From Candidatus Omnitrophota bacterium (lineage in GTDB: Bacteria > Omnitrophota > Gorgyraeia > Zapsychrales > Fredricksoniimonadaceae): a stretch of 9,974 bases of DNA. Under the pieces are notes generated by a model, which worked only from the letters and a program-made list of their open reading frames with translations, was not told the DNA's origin and ran no database searches. Positions 4,948-9,974 of the stretch are shown here, one piece after another. The stretch covers positions 1 to 9,974 of the forward strand of contig JAGNTT010000062.1 in assembly GCA_017987425.1 (NCBI GenBank). Reading direction: 5' to 3'. The translations under genes were made by a program, and so were the position numbers. Within the stretch, counting starts at the first letter, position 1; the number at the start of each line of letters is the position of its first letter.

Positions 4948-7206
4948 CTACTGCAGCGTAGCCGTGCAGAAGGCGCTCGGGGTTCCGGGAGAACCGCAGC
5001 CGATTCCGGACACACTTGCGGAGTTAATGACCGTCGCATAACAATATGTATTACTCTGGTTATTGACCGTGTTTCCACCTAAATAAGCCGCAACAGAGAA
5101 GTTAAGGAAGTAGACCGGTGTACATCCGTCGGAAATCCCCACAAATGATCCTCCGGAACATGTCGCGCTTACGCCAGACCCCACGCAACTGCCCGGACAG
5201 CCCACTGAACTGACGTTCCCGTCATTGGCAGCGGGCAGAGTTACGTTTCCGCAGAAGGCTGTTCCGACAACCGTAGCAGGACAGTTCTGAACACAGTTGA
5301 CACTCGTGCCTGTAAAGTTTCCGCTGACGCACGTGGCGCTGACCCCGGTACCCGTACATCCGCCAGGACATCCCACAGTACTGACAGCGCCGTTTCCGGC
5401 AGCAGGCAATGCGGCAAAACCGCAGGTACCCGTATTGACAGCAGTGCCCGGGCATCCACAGCTATTGGTAACAGGTCCGAACGATCCGTTGGAACAGGTT
5501 GCGCTCAAGTTTCCGCTGCAACCGCCCGGACAAGCCACAGAACTGGGGGCACCGTGACCTACCCCAGGCAGGGTTGTCGATCCGCAAGAACCCCCGGTGA
5601 CAGGTGTCGCCGGACAGGGAAGCTGACACGTATTGTTTATGCCTGTATAGGTTCCGCCATTACAAGTACCGGTTACAGTACCCGCGCAACCGCCGGGACA
5701 TGCGACACTTCCCGGAGCGCCGTTTCCGGCCGGAGGCAATGTCGCCGTTCCGCAGGAACCGGTAACCACAGGCGTCGATGGGCAACCGCAGGTGTTGCTG
5801 ACAGGTCCGAAAGTTCCATTAGAACAGGTGGCACTTAAGCTTCCACTGCAACCGCCGGGACAGGGAATCAAACTGACAGCGCCGTGCGTTGTGGCGGGCA
5901 ACGAATCGGAACCGCATGAACCGGCGCTGACTGGCAAAGCCGGACAATTAGCAAAACACTGATCATTATTACTTACGTAATTACCGCGGTCACAGGTGGC
6001 GCTGTAGGAACCCGAACATGCACCTGGACACGGGATCGTGCTTGTCACACCATGAACAACAGCAGGTAAAGTTGTAGGGCCGCAATAGTTTGTGGTTACA
6101 GGAGTGGCCGGACACGGTAAAGGTATGCAGCCGTTACTGATCGTAAATACCCCGTCGGTACCACAGGTGGCTTGAACACTTCCTGAGCATCCTGGCGGGC
6201 AGGTAATCACAGGTGTTGATCCACCGGGACTAGTGATCGGTAAAGTGACTGGACCGCATACCCCGGTGACATACGGCTGAGCCAGACAAACTGTCGGGAT
6301 ACATTGAGGAGCTGGGGTAGAAAGGGTACCCCCTGCACAAGTGGACGACGTATTGAACGGGGCACATCCGGCTGGACAGGCCACAGAAGCTGTTTGACCG
6401 TCCAGTGTAACTGGTATATTTATAGTTCCTGGTCCGCATGGTATCGGAAAATTCGCGGCAGCACATTGCAAACAGGTACCATCAAATCTGGCTTGGGTTA
6501 TTTGGGCGGGGGTGCAGGAACTGTCACAACTGCTGTTGGTAAAACATCTTTCATTGGGGGAAGGATTACACGATCCCACAGGTGTCCCGCAAGCGCCGGC
6601 TGGATTCCAGGTACCCGTGCAAGTACAGGCGCCTGAACATAATGTGGCATCTTGCTGACATAGTTGAGTGAAACCAGTACACCCTGGAGAGCAATCGCTG
6701 CTCATACAAACTTCCAGCCCCGCGCAATTAACCGTCGGGCATGGCCCCCCGCAACTTGCCGCAGGAACCATGTTCGCACACAGACTACAATTTGACAGAA
6801 AGTCACAGTCAGCAAAACAGGTAAACGACGTGTCTGACGGACCACTAGGATGTCCCGGCTCTCCGGTTTCACCGTTATTACAAATGCCGTCCCCGCAATA
6901 AGCAATCGATCCGGAAGGAGCAACGCACGGAGCGCCGCCAAATGCCGGCTGCGGACATGCGCATTCTCTCTGGCCAGACGGCTTTGGAGCGCACCATCCA
7001 CCGTTTATGGGCTGAGGGTCCCTGCCCATAATAGCTTCAGTGACTGTATTATAGTAAACTTCTGATTTTTCTTGGGCTCGATTTAAGACGGAAGGGGTGC
7101 CTGAGGTGGATGGCTTTAAAGATAAAAAAACAACAATCGCAGCGACTGTTAAAAGCAGCATGTATTCTAGTGCAGCTTGTCCACTATTGCGATTTTTATA
7201 GTTCAT
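4948..7206 (-). CDS. Prepilin-leader surface protein with eight six-cysteine repeats
   Basis: I do not recognise this 752-residue protein as a named gene. Its N-terminus, NSGQAALEYMLLLTVAAIVV, looks like a class III / type IV pilin leader: cleavage between Gly9 and Gln10 would leave Glu14 at position +5, followed by a hydrophobic stretch to about residue 30. Residues 72-245 are irregular and very cysteine-rich and include CGDGICNNGE (104-113) with a later CFADC, a motif seen in other extracellular Cys-rich proteins. From 248 to 695 come eight tandem repeats of 53-55 residues, each with six cysteines. A 57-residue tail with three more cysteines ends the protein. The second half of each repeat resembles a Sushi/CCP module, but that is a guess. 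The cysteines imply oxidative folding outside the cytoplasm. An in-frame TGA directly precedes the ATG, so this is the most upstream start; no Shine-Dalgarno site is evident. Role is unknown; adhesion or a pilus-tip function is possible. Confidence 0.8.
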   Translation of the reverse strand: MNYKNRNSGQAALEYMLLLTVAAIVVFLSLKPSTSGTPSVLNRAQEKSEVYYNTVTEAIMGRDPQPINGGWCAPKPSGQRECACPQPAFGGAPCVAPSGSIAYCGDGICNNGETGEPGHPSGPSDTSFTCFADCDFLSNCSLCANMVPAASCGGPCPTVNCAGLEVCMSSDCSPGCTGFTQLCQQDATLCSGACTCTGTWNPAGACGTPVGSCNPSPNERCFTNSSCDSSCTPAQITQARFDGTCLQCAAANFPIPCGPGTINIPVTLDGQTASVACPAGCAPFNTSSTCAGGTLSTPAPQCIPTVCLAQPYVTGVCGPVTLPITSPGGSTPVITCPPGCSGSVQATCGTDGVFTISNGCIPLPCPATPVTTNYCGPTTLPAVVHGVTSTIPCPGACSGSYSATCDRGNYVSNNDQCFANCPALPVSAGSCGSDSLPATTHGAVSLIPCPGGCSGSLSATCSNGTFGPVSNTCGCPSTPVVTGSCGTATLPPAGNGAPGSVACPGGCAGTVTGTCNGGTYTGINNTCQLPCPATPVTGGSCGSTTLPGVGHGAPSSVACPGGCSGNLSATCSNGSFGPVTNSCGCPGTAVNTGTCGFAALPAAGNGAVSTVGCPGGCTGTGVSATCVSGNFTGTSVNCVQNCPATVVGTAFCGNVTLPAANDGNVSSVGCPGSCVGSGVSATCSGGSFVGISDGCTPVYFLNFSVAAYLGGNTVNNQSNTYCYATVINSASVSGIGCGSPGTPSAFCTATLQ
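5122..6465 (-). repeat. Eight tandem repeats encoding a six-cysteine module
   Basis: The repeats begin at Cys248, 307, 365, 421, 475, 531, 585 and 642 of the Cys-rich protein. The pattern is C-x8/9-CG-x4-LP-x(about 12)-C-P-x2-C-x7/8-C-x11-C, with common strings VACPGGCSG and SATCSNG. Repeats 4 and 6 are the most alike (both carry SATCSNG followed by FGPV); repeat 1 is the most diverged. In the DNA, neighbouring copies differ at many positions, so this is an old or diverged expansion and not a recent slippage product. Confidence 0.85.
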
Positions 7207-7307
7207 TCATTATTGCATCGTTAGTTCTTGGGAGATAAAGATACGATACAAATATATCATAGGCATATATAAAATTAAAGACTATTTTTAATGTAATATC
7301 TCCGGGG
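7207..7307. other. AT-rich gap between rpe and the Cys-rich gene
   Basis: This 101-base stretch is strikingly AT-rich compared with its neighbours. On the minus strand it has a weak ATTAAA/TTTAAT hairpin followed by TTTTAT (7270-7290 region) and several -10-like words, including TATGAT, but no convincing -35. It probably holds a promoter for the Cys-rich gene. A two-codon ORF (ATG CAA TAA) ends just before the real ATG. Confidence 0.35.
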
Positions 7308-8024
7308 TTATTTGAGCGAGGCTAGCGACTTTAATCCGTCCACCGCCTTCTGGGCATCAGGAGCGCCGTAAAGATAACTGGCCGTGATCAGAACGTGCGC
7401 GCCGGCTTTGACGACATCGGGCGCGGTTTCGGCATTCACTCCCCCGTCAATCGCGATGTCTCCCCGGAATTTGCGTGCAAGTTCTTCTATTTTGGGAAGG
7501 ACCGCTGCAATAAACTTCTGTTTGGCAAATCCAGGATTAACGGACATGATCAAAACACCGTCCAGCACATCAAGAACCCCATCAATACACAAAGGCGTAC
7601 CGGGATTGATCACTACAAAGGCTTTCTTACCGCGTTCCTTAATACGTAGAAGATCTTTGCGTAAACGCAGGTCATCGATCGCATCAACTTCCTTTGGATA
7701 TTGGCCGTAGCCGCGGCAAGACGCACGGCGTTCGCCATAACATTCGGCCTGGATCTGGATGATGTCGGCCCCGGCATCGGCAAATGCATCAATGTAATCC
7801 CCCGGATGTTCAACCATAAGATGAGCTTCCAGAGGAAGTTTGGTCTTGGAACGAATGGCGCTGACAATGATAGGACCGATCGTGATGTTAGGGACAAAAT
7901 GCCCGTCCATGACATCGATGTGAAAACGGTCGACGCCGGCCTGTTCACTGCGTTTGATTTCGGAAGCTAATTGGGAAAAGTCGGCACACAAAACACTGGC
8001 GCTGACTTCGATGGGTTTTTTCAT
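7308..8024 (-). CDS. rpe: Ribulose-phosphate 3-epimerase
   Basis: This 238-residue TIM-barrel enzyme interconverts D-ribulose 5-phosphate and D-xylulose 5-phosphate in the pentose phosphate pathway, in the cytoplasm. Diagnostic motifs are SASVLCADFSQL (8-19), FHIDVMDGHFVPNITIGP (34-51), HLMVEHP (68-74), MSVNPGF (160-166) and IDGGVN (192-197). The divalent-metal ligands His35, Asp37, His68 and Asp193 and the catalytic acids Asp37/Asp193 are all present. Two oddities: the usual HxE after strand 4 reads QIQAE, with Gln92 where His is normal, and about 21 extra residues containing Cys95 and Cys103 follow it before the NPGTP motif. The ATG has no Shine-Dalgarno site because a repeat element ends one base upstream of it. 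It lies downstream of tRNA-Leu on the same strand. Confidence 0.93.
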   Translation of the reverse strand: MKKPIEVSASVLCADFSQLASEIKRSEQAGVDRFHIDVMDGHFVPNITIGPIIVSAIRSKTKLPLEAHLMVEHPGDYIDAFADAGADIIQIQAECYGERRASCRGYGQYPKEVDAIDDLRLRKDLLRIKERGKKAFVVINPGTPLCIDGVLDVLDGVLIMSVNPGFAKQKFIAAVLPKIEELARKFRGDIAIDGGVNAETAPDVVKAGAHVLITASYLYGAPDAQKAVDGLKSLASLK

Positions 8025-8025
8025 A

Positions 8026-8096
8026 AGTGGTCAGGAATCAGTGTCCAGCGCTCAGTTAGACAATCAATTACTGACCACTGAGACTGGACACTGAGC
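8026..8096. repeat. Interlocked inverted-repeat element between tRNA-Leu and rpe
   Basis: Three perfect complementary word pairs are present. AGTGGTCAG (8026-8034) pairs with CTGACCACT (8071-8079). CAGTGTCCAG (8039-8048) pairs with CTGGACACTG (8084-8093). GCTCAGT (8050-8056) pairs with ACTGAGC (8090-8096). The order is A, B, C, A', B', C', so the arms interlock and do not nest; in RNA this could form competing hairpins or a pseudoknot. It fills the whole gap between tRNA-Leu and the rpe start codon. Confidence 0.8.
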
Positions 8097-8106
8097 ACTA
8101 AAAAAA

Positions 8107-8188
<82 letters not shown>

Positions 8189-8224
8189 GCAAAACCGATT
8201 TGTGCTAATCTGACTAAAGAACGC

Positions 8225-8248
8225 TCTACGAATAATACGAATCGTAGA
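8225..8248. repeat. Inverted repeat between pyrG and tRNA-Leu
   Basis: TCTACGA (8225-8231) pairs perfectly with TCGTAGA (8242-8248) around a 10-base loop. On the minus strand it lies about 100 bases after the pyrG stop and is followed by GCGTTCTTT. It may be a weak terminator for pyrG or part of the tRNA-Leu upstream region. I see no gene in the rest of 8189-8349. Confidence 0.35.
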
Positions 8249-8349
8249 CATCGATCCTTAGGAGGGAAAAAAGATAATAACGAAATTTCTCTAAAAATGC
8301 AAGCAGCTTATTCGCGCCATCCGTTACCATTTGTGTCATTCGATGAAAT

Positions 8350-9951
8350 TTACTTAGTGGCTAAAGCGGCTGCGACGAAGCCTTTAAACAACGGATGCGC
8401 CTGGTCGGGCTTGGACTGGAACTCCGGATGAAACTGACATCCGATAAACCACGGATGACCTTTGAGCTCAATGATCTCAACCAGATCGCGTTCCTTGTTC
8501 ATCCCGGCAAAGATCATGCCTTTTTCTTCCAATGCCGACTTGTATTCATTATTAAATTCGTAGCGGTGACGATGACGCTCGGAAATCTTCGCCTGTTTGT
8601 AAAGCTCAAAGCTTTTGGTGTTTTTATCGAGCTGACAGGGATAGGCACCGAGGCGCATGGTCGCACCCAGCTTTTTAACATTCTTCTGTTCTTCCAAAAG
8701 ACTGATGATGGGAAACTTGTTGTCCTTGTCGAACTCCGTCGAGTTGGCATCTTTAAAACCGCAGACATTGCGCGCAAATTCAATTGTCGCCACCTGCATC
8801 CCGAGGCAAATCCCGAAGAACGGAAGCTTGCTCTCGCGGGCAAATTTGACGGCGCGTATCTTTCCTTCGATGCCGCGTGAACCGAAACCGCCAGGAATTA
8901 AAATACCGTGCATGCCGGACAAATGCTTTTCGATCTTTCCCGTTTCCAGCTCCTCGGAATCGATCTTCTGAATGACAACTCTCGCGTTATTGGCGATGCC
9001 GCCGTGAACAAGCGCTTCATAAATAGATTTATAAGCATCCTGAAGCGCGATGTATTTGCCGACGACCGCGAGCTTCACCTCATACTTTGGGTTCTTGACG
9101 CGCTCGACGACAAAATCGTTCCAAGACTTAAGCCCCTTATCGGCAACTTTGATGTTCAGCCGGCGAAGGATAAGATCATCCAGCCCTTCCTTTTTCAAAG
9201 CGCCAGGAACTTCATAAATATGTTTCACATCCGCCGCCTCGACAACTGAGTCCACGTCCACATTGCAAAACAGCGCGATCTTTTCCCGCTGTTCTTTGGA
9301 AATGGGCTTCTCCGTACGGCACAATAAAATATTTGGAATGATGCCGATCTCGCGCAGACGTCCGACACTGTGCTGAGTCGGTTTCGTCTTAAGTTCTCCG
9401 GCAGACTTAATATAAGGAAGAAGTGTCACATGAATGTTGATCGCATACCCTTCGCCCAATTCCCAACGCAATTGACGAATGGCTTCCAGGAACGGAAGAC
9501 TTTCGATGTCGCCTACGGTGCCGCCGATCTCCACAATCGCCACATCCACATCATCGGCCTTGGCGACTTTGCGCACGCGGTCTTTAATCTCGTCGGTGAT
9601 GTGCGGAATTATCTGAACGGTCTTTCCCAAATAATCACCGCGGCGCTCCTTAGTAATGACCGAATAATAAACTTTTCCCGCCGTCACGTTGCTGTCTTTG
9701 GAAACATGCGCGTTGGTAAAGCGTTCGTAATGCCCCAGATCCAAATCCGTCTCGGCACCGTCTTCGGTGACATAAACTTCACCGTGCTGAAACGGGTTCA
9801 TAGTGCCCGGATCGACGTTGAGATAAGGATCGCACTTGATGATGGTAGTCTTAAGTCCGCGGGCTTCCAGAAGTTTGCCGATGGAGGCAGAGGCAATTCC
9901 CTTGCCCAAACTTGAGACAACGCCGCCGGTGACGAAGATGAATTTGCTCAT
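8350..9951 (-). CDS. pyrG: CTP synthase
   Basis: This 533-residue protein is essentially full length for the family (E. coli PyrG has 545). It makes CTP from UTP, ATP and glutamine in the cytoplasm, the last step of pyrimidine nucleotide synthesis. The N-terminal amidoligase domain (1 to about 270) opens with FVTGGVVSSLGKGIASAS and Lys17 of the P-loop, and has Mg-binding Asp71 and Glu141 (IVEIGGTVGDIES). The C-terminal class I glutamine amidotransferase domain (about 290-533) has the nucleophile Cys382 in GICLGMQ and the His508/Glu510 pair in FHPEF; the oxyanion-loop PGGFG is at 353-357. No motif is missing. The ATG is the natural start for the family, but no good Shine-Dalgarno site precedes it, and repeat-family sequence begins about seven bases upstream. 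Confidence 0.98.
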   Translation of the reverse strand: MSKFIFVTGGVVSSLGKGIASASIGKLLEARGLKTTIIKCDPYLNVDPGTMNPFQHGEVYVTEDGAETDLDLGHYERFTNAHVSKDSNVTAGKVYYSVITKERRGDYLGKTVQIIPHITDEIKDRVRKVAKADDVDVAIVEIGGTVGDIESLPFLEAIRQLRWELGEGYAINIHVTLLPYIKSAGELKTKPTQHSVGRLREIGIIPNILLCRTEKPISKEQREKIALFCNVDVDSVVEAADVKHIYEVPGALKKEGLDDLILRRLNIKVADKGLKSWNDFVVERVKNPKYEVKLAVVGKYIALQDAYKSIYEALVHGGIANNARVVIQKIDSEELETGKIEKHLSGMHGILIPGGFGSRGIEGKIRAVKFARESKLPFFGICLGMQVATIEFARNVCGFKDANSTEFDKDNKFPIISLLEEQKNVKKLGATMRLGAYPCQLDKNTKSFELYKQAKISERHRHRYEFNNEYKSALEEKGMIFAGMNKERDLVEIIELKGHPWFIGCQFHPEFQSKPDQAHPLFKGFVAAALATK

Positions 9952-9958
9952 ATTAAAT

Positions 9959-9974
9959 GCTCAGTGATCGGTGG
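9959..9974. repeat. Fragment of the palindromic repeat family at the window edge
   Basis: The last 16 bases join words from the two other elements: GCTCAGT (9959-9965) is identical to 8050-8056, and ATCGGTGG (9967-9974) is identical to 892-899. This suggests that a third copy begins here, just upstream of pyrG, and continues beyond the window. Confidence 0.45.

Noticed and set aside
4921..5040. Plus-strand 39-codon frame after the operon terminator, beginning MARHFNGENYC
   Set aside because: It has only a weak AGGA upstream and lies almost wholly antisense to the Cys-rich gene, whose codons explain it.
5122..6465. Possible CRISPR array or recent tandem duplication, suggested by the regular repeats
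   Set aside because: The period of about 160-170 bases is in frame, the copies are diverged in DNA but keep cysteines and glycines, and no spacer-like segments exist. These are protein repeats.
8260..8265. Perfect AGGAGG on the plus strand
   Set aside because: No start codon lies within normal distance downstream, and no gene follows.
9370..9915. Plus-strand open frame of 181 codons inside pyrG
   Set aside because: The opposite strand encodes the highly conserved amidoligase domain of CTP synthase; this is a shadow.

Overview
This is a bacterial chromosome segment of fairly ordinary composition. It carries housekeeping genes (CTP synthase, ribulose-phosphate 3-epimerase, tRNA-Glu, tRNA-Leu), a signalling operon, a small membrane enzyme and one large, unusual surface protein. 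Neither tRNA gene encodes its 3' CCA, most genes lack a clear Shine-Dalgarno site, and a pilin-like QxxxEY leader is joined to a cysteine-rich stalk. That mix fits an uncultured Gram-negative candidate lineage such as Omnitrophota or a relative. The assignment is inference; the sequence alone does not prove it.

Layout. Positions 1-840, all minus strand: the first 22 codons of a secreted or lipid-exported protein, an AT-rich gap with a strong terminator, a MAPEG-family membrane protein starting at TTG, and tRNA-Glu(CUC). Positions 841-1089: a palindromic repeat cluster, then a near-consensus sigma-70 promoter. Positions 1090-4753, plus strand: a tight three-gene signalling operon of a FIST-domain sensor, a membrane-anchored GAF histidine kinase, and a response regulator with a variant GGDEF output domain. 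Positions 4754-4947: a convergent gap holding the operon terminator. Positions 4948-7206, minus strand: a 752-residue protein with a prepilin-type N-terminus and eight tandem six-cysteine repeats. Positions 7308-8024, minus: rpe, with an unusual insertion. Positions 8026-8096: an interlocked inverted-repeat element. Positions 8107-8188, minus: tRNA-Leu(GAG). Positions 8350-9951, minus: pyrG, with a trace of the same repeat family just upstream at the window edge.

How the parts may work together. The FIST protein, kinase and regulator look like one pathway: a soluble ligand-binding module, a kinase signalling through a cytoplasmic GAF domain, and an output that may bind or make a cyclic dinucleotide. 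The large Cys-rich protein converges on that operon and probably acts outside the cell. The most noteworthy items are this pilin-anchored six-cysteine repeat protein and the family of short palindromic elements next to tRNA genes and directly before the rpe and pyrG start codons.
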